Below are positions 37,444 through 50,439 of a stretch of DNA of 64,000 nucleotides, piece after piece. The stretch comes from Lophius americanus (lineage: Eukaryota > Chordata > Actinopteri > Lophiiformes > Lophiidae), in NCBI GenBank assembly GCA_037951165.1, contig JBBDHG010000037.1, positions 1,658,001 to 1,722,000 of the forward strand, written 5' to 3'. A program made the translations under genes and the position numbers. Each line of letters opens with the position of its first letter. Position 1 is the stretch's first letter. The notes under the pieces are model-generated. The model was given only the letters and a program-made list of their open reading frames with translations, made no database searches and was not told the origin of the DNA.

Positions 37444-38124
37444 TGATAAACCTTTTTTTGAGTCGATGAGGTGAGATGCTGCTGGTTCTTCCACAGCACA
37501 AGTTCTCACACGTGTGAGTGTTTATAGCCAAGAGCAGCGAAATTTGCATCAAGCAGTAACTCACACAGAGTGATTCATTCCGCCATTATCTCTGATGCAC
37601 TTTCTGGACAAACTGGATTCTGCAACAAATCCACAGCCTCTAACTCTTTGCTCTTTTAATTAATTCATCTTTTAATTGCTCTTTTTTTTTTAATGTGTTA
37701 AGCATAGGTCAAAAGACGAAGTCCTCCTAGAAAGTCCTGGATGACAACTGCCAGTATGAGCCCACAATGAAATAAAGCTGAATTACAACAGAAACTGCTG
37801 AAACGACCAATAGTGTGTGTGAAGAACAGAAATACACTCAATTATTTCTTTTCTTTTTTCAACAAAAAAGTTGTTTTTTAAAAAAACAACTTCCGCCAAT
37901 TCAACTACAGATATGTATTAAGAAATCTGGCCTTGTGATTTGAAATACATCACATTTCTTATTGAATTATTTCAGTGATATGTGAAATAATATTAAATAT
38001 AAAAACATGGTAAGAGGATTTTTTTTCTCGCCTGCATGGAGATTGAAAACTGAAGTCAATTTTACAAAAATAGCCTGACTCTTGACCCGACAGAGAAATG
38101 AATCTACTTTAAAAAAAAATCTTT

Positions 38125-38230
38125 TATCTTTTAATCTTATACAACCTTTATTGAACCAGGTTATTTCCAGTGAGATCAGGCATCTCTTTTACAAGGAAGA
38201 TCTGGCCAAGAGTAGCAGCAAGGTTGTTTT
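38125..38230. repeat. fish interspersed repeat ('CCTTTATTGAACCAGGT' type)
   Basis: ACAACCTTTATTGAACCAGG, CCAGTGAGATCAGGCATCTC and AAGATCTGGCCAAGAGTAGC form the familiar order of a common fish repeat. It immediately precedes modular-family copy 11. Confidence 0.6.
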
Positions 38231-38299
38231 AATGAGAAAAACAGACACATCCACAAACAGATGGATTCCAGAAGCCCCCGATCCTTCCTGTTAACCTGT

Positions 38300-38640
38300 T
38301 AACTCAAAAACACTTCCATGGATGATTTTCTAATTTTATACCCACATTTACCTTAGTGCGAGGAAGAGCTGGAGTGATTTTGGGAGGCGTAGGTCATATA
38401 TTTCTGACACTAGGGGGAGCGTTATCTCCAAAATATTTTTGGACATCATTTCTCAACCATTGGTCCAATTTGGTCCAAATTCGGTGCATATGAATGGAAT
38501 CCAGGAGGTCTATCTTGCATACATCATATTTTACTCTAATAGATCAAATCTCACTCACCAGGGAAAGCTTTTTTGGACATAACTTCACATTTAATTGGAG
38601 GTATTCAAGGGGATTGGGGTTTTTTGGGGGGATTGCTGTC
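38300..38640 (-). repeat. CTCCCCCTAGTG modular family, copy 11
   Basis: On the plus strand: TGTTAACTCAAAAACACTTC, GCGAGGAAGAGCTGGAGTGA, ACACTAGGGGGAGCGTTATC (38407-38426), AACCATTGGTCCAATTTGG, TTACTCTAATAGATCAAAT and CATAACTTCACATTTAATTG. Confidence 0.75.
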
Positions 38641-39779
38641 TGGGAAAGCATGATAGGCTCAGTTTATTCCGTGAGCTAAGAGTTTAAAACCAAAAAAGCT
38701 TTTTTTTCCCAATTCTGTTTGAACCTTAAGAACTACAAATTGCAAGGTATCTGAAGAAGGAAAATTATGATTTGCATTCATCCATATTCAAAGAGAAGAT
38801 AAGCAAGAAGGAATGGTTCTGTATGGTTCTGTATAGTAGTAAGGACAGAACCATGCATCTCTGGTACATACATTAATGGAGACCAGTTAGCTTTTGAGTA
38901 CAAAACACAGTTAGTAATAAACCTCAGCGCCCCATGGTAAAGGTTGATTCCACCAATTTTTGTTTAACACAGAAAGAGAAGCAAGACTTGTTTCAAAAAA
39001 TAAAATCCTAAAAAACACTTTTCTGCAACATATTGATTGTGTTCTTTAAAAGACAAGTAATCATCAATTAAGAACCCTCATTATTCAAAAGAAGGTACCA
39101 ACTCAATTTGGTGACATCAACACACCAATCTTCAGTCATCTGGATCGAGGAAATCTCTATCATAACCACCAAGTCCTGCTTCATTAGAGACTCTCTGCGC
39201 ACTATGTTGGCTGACACGTGTGTGGTAAATTCTCCACATCATTGCAGACGGTGGGGACATGGCGAACGCCGAGCGGAGGCAATCAAACATTTTGTGCATG
39301 ACTCAAGCTATAAAGTGTAATTCCTTTTTTTATTTTAATAATTAATCTATCTTTAACCTGCATGATGAAAGGTTCCATCGACACAAAAAGGCCGACGCAA
39401 AGGGAGAACACAGTGGACAGCATTGTGACAGCTAGCTGGATTTAGTTTTGAAGTGAAGCACATGTTTGAGAGTGGTGGTGAACTTTAAGATCAGCTGCTG
39501 CAGGTGGTGAAAAGCAAGTGTTCGAACAACTGGTAAAAATGGCTCCAAGTCTGCAGATAGGACAGTGTCAAAGATAACAGAGCCCAGGATTATTTAGTCT
39601 GGACCTTATTTGGACAATCTTGTTTGTATGGCCACTGAGCAATTTTACCAATCTGTATATACTACATACTTACCTATGTAGTTATTCTATAGATATAAAC
39701 CACCAAAACCTAGGACTTTTCCCAGATCTTTCTCATTGTATTGCATTGTATTATTCTTTTCCTTTCAATCTCTTCACTT

Positions 39780-39914
39780 TTAAAACCCTTTAATGATCAG
39801 CTGTGTTTGATTGAGCTCATTATGAGTCATTATTTGTTTATTGAAAAATGTGTGCCACTTGACTGAACCTGTTTATTACACGACTCAATGGTAACGTGAA
39901 TATGCTAAAAAGAG
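39780..39914 (-). mobile_element. L2-like element, copy 5 (3' part only)
   Basis: The run CCCTTTAATGATCAGCTG, TTGATTGAGCTCATT, GACTGAACCTGTTTAT and ATGCTAAAAAGAGTAA follows the same order as the copies at 41005 and 57610. It stops exactly where a 49-bp hairpin begins at 39915. Confidence 0.5.
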
Positions 39915-39963
39915 TAACCTCCGTGTCTGCTTTGGTAATGCACTAAAGCAGACACGGAGGTTA
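39915..39963. repeat. near-perfect hairpin (22-bp stem)
   Basis: Arms 39915-39936 and 39942-39963 pair over 22 positions: 19 consecutive Watson-Crick pairs, then G-T, G-C, T-A, with a 5-base loop (AATGC). The arm begins TAACCTCCGTGTCTGCTTT. It sits where an L2-like fragment is cut off. Confidence 0.85.
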
Positions 39964-40864
39964 AAGCGAAATAAATAAAGAGCGTAATTGTCTTGTAAAT
40001 GTATGTAAATAAGAACTTTATCATTTGCGTAGAGGTGCACACCCAATCCAACAGGCTGTATCAAGTAAGCAAAGTCAACATCCCTGGTAATACTTGTTCT
40101 AGCGGGATGTTTGCGTCAGTCTGTTTTTCAGCGACAAAGCTTTCCATACAGTTCCCTGATAAAAGATTTGAAATCAGAATGCTATCTTAAAATGTCTCAA
40201 TTTTGTGATGAATTGTATGTTTGAGGTGGTACTGAGATTACGCATGACATTTCATTGGTTCTATCACAAGCCAGTATTTTCTATGTGTTTTAGTTCGCAC
40301 ATTTCAAGCATGAAACCCTCCTTGGTCTTGAATTGTGACTTTGATGTAGATCTAACGCCACTCTTTATCCACAAAGAGACACTTTCATCTACTCTGGTTT
40401 CACTCAATCTTCTGCCCACGTGTTTATTGTGTGTTCCTTTCAAAACAGATCATTTTGCTGCAGATGTCACTTTATCTTGTCATTGATTTTCTTTTTAACC
40501 ACGGTCTAGCTCAGGAAGACTATTACTTTGCAAAATTAGACCACTTATCATTTATTTCTCAGACCATGCTGTCTGACACGCCTCTCACTCTTCGTTTGCC
40601 GCCATCATTGTCAGCGGCTGTTGAGATATCAGCTGTCCGTAACTATACCATAGCGCGGTGACACCCCTTCTTTGTTAGCCGTACATTTGCAGCTGTCTTT
40701 TTAAATATTTAAAACTTTCTATTGGCACCCTCCACCTTCACCTCCAGCTGCACCCACTCATCGCCATCCAGTCTTTGCAGATTCACCCACTTCATCGCTC
40801 ATCAGCCTCATCAGTCTCAGGAGTGTAATCGACTACCATCCCCACAAGCGTCTGGATTCCACTG

Positions 40865-41000
40865 GGGGATTGGAAAATTTAACGCCATAACATTAAAACC
40901 ACCCAGCTAATATTGTTTTTCAGAACATTTATCTATATGTGTTATAGACACCTCAGAGCCGGGACACCCAACGAGTCCATCAGTTTTGGAGATGCTCTAA
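40865..41000 (-). mobile_element. internally deleted Tc1-like element
   Basis: The piece starts with a Tc1-type end (CCATAACATTAAAACCACC near 40886) followed by CTAATATTG, and ends with CAGTTTTGGAGATGCTCT (about 40981-40998), the reverse complement of the transposase helix-turn-helix coding region. The middle of the transposase gene is missing. It directly abuts an L2-like fragment at 41005. Confidence 0.5.
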
Positions 41001-41004
41001 TAAC

Positions 41005-41545
41005 AGCCTTTAACCCTTTAATATCCTGCTCAACTGTTTGGCTGAGCTCATTTTCAGTCACTATTTTTTATTGGATAATGTGACTGAACGTGTTTATATC
41101 GTGACCTTGTGGTAGTATATATGTATATATATGCTAAAGAGTAAGGGGGATAGGATGGGGCCCTGAGGGACACTACTTTCCAAAAGGGCCACTGAGGAAG
41201 AGGCATTAACCATTGCTATTAAGAAAGTCCTTTTCCATAATAGCAATCATATAAACAACATGGCAGTTTATAGCGTTTGAGGACTTACTAAACAGAATTA
41301 TGTCACTTCAGTGAGCTAAAAAAAGTCTGATAAGGGTTGAATAGTTTTAAACATAATGCTGTACCAAAATAGGGTATTGACATTGAGCTAATCTTATTAA
41401 AACTAACCATTTTCCATAAAAAGTCGGATTTTTTTTTTTAGATTTTTTATAAAGATGCTTTACCAAAACATTTGTCAATTTATGGTAAATTTAGACTGTT
41501 TAATATATTAAATTAATAGATCAAAAAAAGTAGGTAGTAGTAGTT
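41005..41545 (-). mobile_element. L2-like LINE reverse transcriptase fragment, copy 6
   Basis: On the minus strand near 41190-41120 the block SVPQGPILSPLLFSIY is readable. The full shared flank follows out to 41545. The RT portion is broken by a (TA)-rich expansion at 41118-41131. Confidence 0.65.
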
Positions 41546-41719
41546 TTTCCATAGAGTTTTGGACTCTTTTGCTTTTAATAGACATTATAGGGTTAACCAT
41601 CACAATTTGACCTTTTTCACAGATGTTCAGGTCTTTAGGCTTTCACATTGTTCTTGCTTGCAACACATTGCCCTGAAGGAAAAATATATCCCAGCCATCT
41701 CCAGGTGCAGTTGGAGAAA

Positions 41720-41920
41720 AATCTTTTTCATCTTTCGGCTGTTCCCCCTTCAGGAGTCGCCGCAGTTGAAATCCATATGTTCTGCATATGGATTTGTCGG
41801 ATGGTCCTCTTCACACAACCCTCACCATTTTCCGAGCTTAGGACCGGCATTAGGAGTTTACTGACTTGTGACCACTTCGTGGCTGAGTTAGCCAATTGTA
41901 GCAAGATAATCAATGCTATT
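41720..41920. repeat. fish interspersed repeat ('CGGCTGTTCCC...GGGTCGCC' type)
   Basis: TTCGGCTGTTCCCCCTTCAG, GAGTCGCCGCAGTTGAAATC, ACACAACCCTCACCATTTTC, GGACCGGCATTAGGAGTTTA and TGGCTGAGTTAGC match the order of a well-known fish repeat. An 11-bp perfect inverted repeat (41769-41779 with 41785-41795) lies inside it. Confidence 0.65.
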
Positions 41921-43285
41921 CTGGCCTCCTCTGTCAGTGGTTGTAATGCTATGGCTTATTAATTTATCTTGGTGCTGCTCAGGACGGGTACGCCTTTGAT
42001 CAATATCATGCTGTAGAGTCAAGGAAGGTAGACTTTGTGATAGACACGACAATTATCTTATCGTCATTCTCTAAAATGTGCTCCCATTGGTATGCAAATG
42101 AGCTGGAAGTTTTGCTTACGCAGATGAGATCAGCTGAGTAGGCAGTCCTTCCACGTCACCCAGGTTACACTTTTACTCAGGCTGGTGGGAAAATATGGCC
42201 TTATGTGACCCTGAGCAAATTCAAATGTGATCTTGTGCGGATCCCATACTGTACATTGGCACCTGTACGAAGAGCTGTCCTTTTATGATCACCCAAACTG
42301 GCTTAAATGGAAGGTATAAAAAGGACCAAAGTGTTCAAGCCAGCATTTGAACGTCCAAGACAGCCTGTTTAGTGAGATGTTTGAAATTCCTGAGGCCTGA
42401 GTCAGTCGGGGCTGCTCCAGCTGTGGAGACAGCTGTCTGAACAGGTTCACGTACACCAAAGAGGCCCAGTAATCTCAGCTCTCTACTGCATTGTTCTGAA
42501 AAAAAAAATTCCTAAGAAAACTTCACATTCTTCAGATATTATTTGTAATCACATGTGCAATTTACCGCTCACAGTGGTGTAAGGCTTACTTCCTTGACTT
42601 TCGTTTCTCTAAAAACACACCTCTTAATTTATTTTCAGTCAAACCACAGAACCGGCTTCTTCCCTGAAGGTTTAGAACTCTTGTGATCCATATGCCTGTG
42701 AGCTGCGTGTTTAGTCCATCCAGGGTGGGGGGAGTTAGTTTTGACAGCTTGAGAATAGATTAATCGTGTTGACAAATATTTTCACCCTGCACAGACAGTT
42801 ACGGGAAGTAAGGGAACAAAGTGTGCATCACCTGACTGAAAGTAAGACGGCCAGTCCTTATCAGCATTTCTGTCTTTAACAAGTGTAAATTTTATGCATG
42901 AAATATCTCAAAGCAGTTTGTGGTACACTTCAGGTGAATCCGGACTGACTGTCAGTAGACAGGAAGGAATAGATAGCTTTCCCAGCAACAGAGGAGACTA
43001 TGTGGGGACACGCCAAATACGGATAATATGGATAAGAGGAGAGAAGGTTTCACATGAATATTTTCTTCCCATCCCATCCCCCCCCCCATTCCGATCTCTC
43101 TTCTGGCTTTTACACGAGTTCTTTCAGCACAGAGCGTTTGCAGAAAGTACCATAATCCAACTGTATGTGGTTCCTCTTTGTGGCATGACTTTCCTCTCCG
43201 GTCTTTTCAAACATGCCACGGCATATCTCCTCTTGTGAAAATGAAGCTTTGTTGCCTTTGTGTTTTCTCTTTTTCACATGAATAC

Positions 43286-43320
43286 ACACACATACACACA
43301 TACACACACACACACACACT
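43286..43320. repeat. (CA)n microsatellite with CATA variants
   Basis: CA units with two ACAT interruptions, then ten pure CA units. Confidence 0.93.
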
Positions 43321-44902
43321 CCCATACCCTGTAGCCTTTATTGAAGCGTGTTGACTCAATAAGATCTGGATCTCTTTTCAAAGAGAAGCCTATACGTGCA
43401 GAAAATAAACATAAGAGAGTAAATACAGTGTATATCCAATCATAGATATACACAGAGAGAGAAAAAAAAGATACCAATAGAACAAGGGGAAATTTGCCTG
43501 GTAAGATTTTTAAAAATAAGACGTGAGATTTAGATAAAGTACATCTGGTAAACCAAATTTTTAACTAGATTTACTAATATTAGGACGTTTTGTGTCTCAG
43601 TGATACTTAAAATTAGTTACTTTTTATGTATGATCGCACCATCTCACTTTTCTTTCTTTCTTTTATTGTAATTTGTGCATTTTGGCATGATTTTTTTTTT
43701 TTTTTTCTACAATCTTATCTCCGTCTCCATCTAATACTTTTCGTCTGTCGAGATTTATAAAGTTTCTATCTATTTACGAGTGACACCGTTCTACATTTGA
43801 GACCATTATGACTTTCAAATGACAATAGAGATTAATATTTAAGTATTTTAAGACGATATTTCTCTTTAAGATAGCTGGGAAAACTACATTTGAACTTTTG
43901 AGATTTTTTTAAGTTTCTTTGACTTAACAGGATGTTCAACCGCCTTAAAACGAGTTCTGATATCTCAATGAAATGTTCCTTGTTCAGTGATTATGTCTTC
44001 AATCAAGTTCAATTAGATGTTTTGACAAGAAATTACAGGAATTCTCTCGGTAAGATCTTGCGTTTTTGAAGAGTTTGTTGTTACATTGAAACACAATCTC
44101 AGGTAGGAACATTGAAGAACGACCTTTTAAGTTGTTCAAATGCAAAATGAAAGTGTTACTTGAAATGTTTTTGGAGCTAATTTCTTTGCATCCAGCATTG
44201 TGTTTGAACCTACACAATTCTATACACACCATATGGCAGGCGTACACACCCAACACCTTCCTCCACTCTATTCTCCCCTACAATGTTTCTTACAATGCCA
44301 ATTTGTAGGACCAAAAAGTGGTCTAAATTCATTTTATATAGGAATAATGGACGTAATCTTCAATTAACAGAGAATGTTTTAATTTAGGAATTATCTAGGC
44401 CACCATATTTCTCAATCTGACACTCAGCATGACTTGCTATAATCGTACGCTGGCCTGATTTTCTTTATCAACCATGAAGGAGCAGACACGTGACCAGAAC
44501 GAGACAATCATATCTGATGTGAGATAGCTCTTTATTTCCATCCCAATTGTGCAGCTCATGCATCATAATACCATAAATAACATAGCTGTGCCCATTAACC
44601 ATGATTATACTTGGATACTTTGCAACGATGGTTAGTTTTGAAACCCCGCCCCATGGCTTCAAAGTGCTATGTGTACCAAGTAGCATGGGAGTGCCATAAT
44701 CGACTGCTCTGGAAACCAAAATACGTCATACAAAGAGGTGTGGGGAAGAAGTGGAGCCTGAGGAGTGTGTTTGTTTTTGGTTTCCTTCTGCAGATAAGAG
44801 CATCTGGTTTAAAGGGCTGGGCGTGTGCATGTCTGCTGGGGATATCTACAGTGTACAAAGCTAACTGGGCAACTCCCTCTGTGCAGCACAAACTCTAAAT
44901 AC

Positions 44903-44910
<8 letters not shown>

Positions 44911-44960
<50 letters not shown>
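44911..44960. repeat. (TG)n microsatellite
   Basis: About 24 TG units ending in GCGTGCATGTATG. Confidence 0.97.
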
Positions 44961-44963
<3 letters not shown>

Positions 44964-46299
44964 CATGTATGTGTGCAATGTATACACAGGGATGTAAGTG
45001 AGTATGTTGCAATGGCTTGACCAGGCATGTCATGTTTCTATCAACAATAAAAGCAGTCTTTATATACGACACACGCGCAACTTTTGGTCTATTCATTCAC
45101 TGACCCAACTCAGCAGCCAGAGGTTATATGAGAATACGGCAAGAACACGTTTGAATGAATGCAAACTGTCTCCTCTCTGCATACCAGCAGCAGCTCATGT
45201 GCTCCTAATGGCCGTTTGAGCAACTGCTCAAAGCAACTGCGTGTCACAGAAGTTCGAGTTGTGAGACCGGCTAACAAATGTTATCTTAGTGGTAAATGTG
45301 TACTAGAGGTGAGTGCATTTGCTCGTGCAACACTTGCACATGATGTTGCACAACACCAACGACAAACCTCATGTTTAAGTGGTAGCAACTGTTCTCATAA
45401 CACCTAAAGAGATAGATTATTCTCTGTTGTTCTGAGATCCTTCACTTGCCCCTGAGAGATAAGGGCGTTGTGAAGTAACACTTGGAGGAAAGCACAATTC
45501 CCTGCAGCTTATCGTTGCTCACTCAGCTCCAGCGTGCTTCCAGAAATAGACAGGGCAAAGGGTTGGACTGAGGACATGGAAAGGGACTGATCATTGCATT
45601 TTTTTTTTTCATTTACAGAGGAGGGTTACATTTCCATAAGGCCTCGTCTGTTGGCCGGGAACAGCTGAGCTCTACCTGTTTCTGTGACAGGTGAAGGGGG
45701 GGGGACTGGTAGTGGAGGGAGGTGGAGGGATTTCGTTGAGGAGTGTGTCGGCACCAGATTTGCATCAGTATTGGTGCCAGGCACATGTTAGGGGACCCTA
45801 AAAACGCTTCAGGAATTGACATGTCAATGACATGGTGGAGGTCATCATGTAAATGACGCCTTATAGCCACTCATGTTGGTAACCTTTGCAGTGACAACTA
45901 TAAACCCACCACATTTTTCCATGAAAGGACCTCACAGTACGCAGCCAGCCGCCTGAAAACGTCAGTTCAGAATTATCTGGATATCCTTAAATTGGACACC
46001 CCTATGAGAGAGAATGGAGAGGAGCTGGATCTTGACATGAAGCTTCATTAAAAGAGAAAACATAGCAACAAGTCAATTTCTAGATGAGGGGTCTAGATGA
46101 GGGGCAGAAAGGTAGCCTATAGACGATCATCTCTTCAAACAGGAGTTTTTTCTTCAAGTGGTAACATTACTGCAAGAGAGGTTTTTGGAGTCTGAGCCTT
46201 GTACAGATTCCTCGCCTGAGGAGTCCGGGATAACCTTTGCTCCCAGTCACACTGCCCCATCCCTCTCCCCCTCCTCAGGTTTTGTTGGATTCTGTCTCT

Positions 46300-46515
46300 C
46301 GTTACCTCCACCAAGGAGGATATGTTTTTACCTTGTTATTACCTTCGGGGTAACATCCTAAAAACGTTTTCTTAACCATGATAGGAGATAGGACACACAG
46401 CAGAGGCATCCGTGGGAAATTTTACCAAGAGGTAGCTTTTGTCATATCACAGTGGTATTGTTGCTCCGTGGAAGTTTGGGCTCTCTGAGTGCCCTCTGGT
46501 TGTTTTTAATCTTCT
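46300..46515 (+). repeat. fish GGAGGTTAT-family repeat, copy C
   Basis: TTACCTCCACCAAGGAGGAT starts the copy and GGGCTCTCTGAGTGCCCTCT ends it, matching both ends of the family; the middle is shortened. Confidence 0.6.
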
Positions 46516-47369
46516 CCTTCCCTGTGCTGTGTCACATGTGGTTGAGAAGGCAGGATTAGGTAGTAGCAAAAATAAATATTCAACATGACCTTGCAAACCC
46601 TCATTGTGACAAATACTTTTACAAAAATGGTTTCATCTGAGTGCAAGCAGCCAAACCGCTGTCAGTGTTATGACACATGTTTGAGGTGATGCCCGGGAAC
46701 TTACATCTTCAGGCATCTACAGGAAATATGAATTCATGCAGCCATGGCCGTAGCTAATCCAGCCATGCTGTAGATGTAATATAGTACATGGATATTTTTT
46801 CCCATCTGACATTATTTTAACTTTTGTTTGCCACTATTAAATCATTGCACATGTTGTTTTGACTATGCTCTTGTAATTACATGATTATAACACAACCGGG
46901 CAAAGATAGTTCACATCCATGAATCCTCATTTTATCTTTTTTTTTCTTAAATTGTGACCTACAAAAAAAAACCACTGATAGCAATAATGCTCAGAGTCAT
47001 CAGGAGTGAGTCAAAATGAATAATCAAAAGTTGTTATTTTTGTTCCAGAATGACCTTTTTTAACCCTGGTGTTGTTATACTCACAGTATCTGATACTGAG
47101 ATAAAACCCCACACTCGGGCTGAACTTTGCGCAGCATATCAAGTCTCTGGTGAACCAGGGGGGACGTAGACAGACAAGCGATGATGAGCCAGCACCCAGA
47201 GGGGCTATGATATGCCAGCAGGGTCAGGGTGCCTTTGGTCATACACCACTGGCATTATAAAACGCAATAACCTTTCAGAACAGACAGCAGCTCAAAGACC
47301 ACGGAGACCTCAAATACCATACTACAAACCCTGCCAGTCGCCATCTAGATCTTACTCTGAAGCAGCAGA

Positions 47370-47665
47370 ATCGTTTTACATCCCATCCATTCATTTTCTA
47401 TAACTGCTGATCATTTCTCTCTGTCGCCTTGGTTTGAACCTATCCTAGCTGCCAATGGGCGAGTGGCACGATCCACTCTGGATGGACTACAGGGCAAACA
47501 TGAACAACTAGTCATGACCACACTCACGCCTAAAAGCTATTTAAAGTCACAAATTCACCCATTTTTTTTGGATTTTTGGGTAGAAACACTCGAAGGGAAA
47601 CGACTCAAAACACAGAAACACCTCACGTTGATATTTGAACCCAGAACCTTCTTTTTGGCCTGAGC
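47370..47665. repeat. fish interspersed repeat ('CATTTTCTATA...GAACCCAGAACCTTC' type)
   Basis: TCCATTCATTTTCTATAACT, CCTATCCTAGCTGCCAATGG, GCAAACATGAACAACTAGTC, AGTCACAAATTCACCC and TTTGAACCCAGAACCTTCTT follow the full order of the most abundant such fish repeat. This is the last recognisable repeat before tob1. Confidence 0.7.
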
Positions 47666-49537
47666 CCACGGTGTGTAAAGGTGGCTTATATCAAATGCTG
47701 CAATTCACCTTCAGCACCACTAGTTCGCACATCATCGTCATCAGCACCTCTTTATGTAGGTGTCTTTTCTCCACTGAGCATACGCAAATGTTTGAGTTAA
47801 CTTTGTTACTGTCAAATAATATCCCCTTATTCACATCGCCATTTGGAAACGCAACATTTTAAGCAGCAAAAATCCAAAAACATAAAGTGTTAATTAGATT
47901 TTTTTTTTTTATGTGTAAATACTGGTATAAATATAAGAAATATAAGCATATTCAGACTTGTACACAATTAAAGAATAAATGACAAAAGAGAGTAAATGGC
48001 CCAAGTTTGAAACAGTCGGACCAGATTCCAGTCCAGCTGTGGGTTTCTGTTCTCAGCCCCAGTACACCAGAGCACTCTCTGAGGGTGGGCATACTTGGAT
48101 GTTATTCCAGCCCAGAAGAAGCACCAGTTATCCACGAACAGGACGAATCCTCCAGGAGATTGGGTGAAGGTGAAATGCAACCAGCTTAGAGCTCAGCTCC
48201 CCTGAACAGGCTTTGGGGATGTTATGTAACGTGTTTCATTATTGGTTATTACTGGTGGCGTCTGCTTTAATGTATAAAGGCAGAGGTGTTGAGGACTTTA
48301 ATAGATGATCTATTGTGGATTTAATTAAATAAATTCCACTGAGGCTACTAGACTCATTGTTCAATTCAGATTTGTGTTTCACATTACATGTGGTTATTTT
48401 GTTGGTTCACATTCATAGTAACAGATTAACTTAATCTCCTTTAACTTCATCTCCTTAATCTTAAACTTCATTAAACATTAAATTTAAAACCAATTTTGCA
48501 GTCATAATTGCAAAAATAAGTGCATCAGAGACTAAGGAATATTGCTTTGCCTGTTAGTAAATTTATTTCACACTGTGGTTGTGTGAAAAGAACAATAATG
48601 AATCAATGTACAAGCCAATTTTGAAGTACCATGCATGTAAATAAATCCGCATTGATGAGGCAGCGTTAAATGGACATTCACTTATTTTGATGTCAAGATA
48701 TTTTAGATTTTTAAGGATAAATATTCAGACAATCAGATTATTAACTCATCAAAACTATCCAAGTTTATGCGCCCTTCCTCTGAAAAAGCAGTTTTGTGCA
48801 CAATAACGCATAACACACAAATCTTCTGTGTCACCAACAGTCAAGTTCATATTTATGACGGTATTAGAACTAAAATATAGCAGGGGTCTGGGGTCTATGC
48901 ATGAAATCTAGCTCTCTAAGACAGTTAAACCACTGCTGTTCTTGTGAGATACAGGTAATCTGCATTATTGTTGTCGTTGTCTCTACCCTCCGGTAGTTTT
49001 CTTTGCCCTAAACTGCGGCCTCTGGCTGATGACGAGCACACTTAGTCCTCACGAATGTGGAAAAAGACTTCCAATGTGACCATTTGCTTCCATGTTGGAA
49101 TTACTTAAATTGGATTAAGGACCTGATATAAGACAAAATTATATATATATTTTATATTTATCTGACCAGATTTAAAAAGGTCTGATATTTCAGGTCAAAT
49201 CTCTGACAAAAATCAGTTTTGTAAAAAAAGAAAAAGAAAAAAATGGAATAGCCTGCTAACGTTAACGTTGTGAATCTCGCAGGATTGAGCCTGCAACCTT
49301 TGGACCCAGACTCAGTTAAATGTAGAGTGGCGTGTCCTTAGCTGTTGGCTAAAGACAGACCAATGAACCAACCAGGGGATCTAACATAAATGTGGCCATA
49401 AAGTAAAAAAGATAAGATCTGACCCCAACACTAAACACAGAACCCGTGTCACCCGTGGGACACGAAGCAGCCAGTGAAAAAAAACAGCCATAAAAAAACA
49501 ATAACAAAACTGAACAGCTGTAATTATTTTCAAGCTT

Positions 49538-50439
49538 TTTAATACAAACTTAATAAACTATCAGTCCCTCTTAACATGTAAGACACTGACTCCAAATACT
49601 TTGTTATACCGTTTGCTTTATCAAGTATTGCACAATGTAGGTACAAAATTAATATACGATTACATTTTGTCCATAATATAGCAAAAATCTTTCAACTTTT
49701 AACAGAAAATACAACTCTTATGTTTTCCAAAAAAGCAAATATTCTTAAATCCCACCACGATGGAATATTCTGTACACAATCTTTAGAATAGTCAATGTTG
49801 TTTTTTTTTAAAGATGGATTCATTTTATAATTTCAATAAAAAAAGAAAACATATAGTTGCTGCAGCCATCACAGATCACTGGAGTAGTAAAAAGATATAA
49901 ATGCAATACCATGTCGTAGAAACAATAGATACTCTGATATTTTACAAACTCTGTACTAAATTAAATTATACAATTAGAAAAAAAGACCAGGAAATCCCAC
50001 TTATTTTGCCAATTTTTTTGAAAAACTGGCGGTGTCCAGTTATATTTAAATACTGAAAGAGGCCATGACTTGTGGTTTGTTTTTTTTTTGTCTTTTTTTT
50101 CATATCTTATAACAGTCACATAAAAAATATTTTGTGCTTGGTTGGCAAAAGAAATAACATTGATGCATGTTGAAGTTTAGGAAACCAAGCCTGGACATCT
50201 TGCACTAAAGGTATAACTCAAGGGGACAAAGTAATTGACCCTCGTGCTCGTAGACTTGTAACATCGATCTTACAGCTGACAAGTCACTTTTTTTCATTTT
50301 TTTATCCTTGATATTCTGTTCTTGTTTACGCTTTTTTTTTTAATTTTGAAAATGTGCATTTTTGTTTGTTTCCCTCCAATCACACTATCTCTAGTCATTT
50401 CTGTCTGAAGTAATAGCTTAAGTAGTACCTTGATGGATA
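49538..50439 (-). other. tob1: tob1 3' untranslated region with predicted poly(A) signal
   Basis: The stretch after the TAG stop is AT-rich and contains no other gene. On the minus strand an ATTAAA hexamer lies at 49543-49538, so cleavage is expected roughly 15-25 bases further on, near 49515-49525, giving a 3' UTR of about 900 nt. Five AUUUA pentamers can be seen on the transcript strand (opposite 49746, 49898, 49957, 49962 and 50047). These are compatible with the short-lived mRNAs known for BTG/Tob immediate-early genes, but none is part of a strong nonamer. The end point is an inference; alternative poly(A) sites are possible. Confidence 0.6.

Larger units (their letters stand above)
41921..46299. 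other. intergenic, no supported gene
   Basis: Apart from two microsatellites and a 14-base tandem duplication (TAGATGAGGGG-type, 46081-46106) the sequence appears unique, without a convincing reading frame. Confidence 0.5.
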
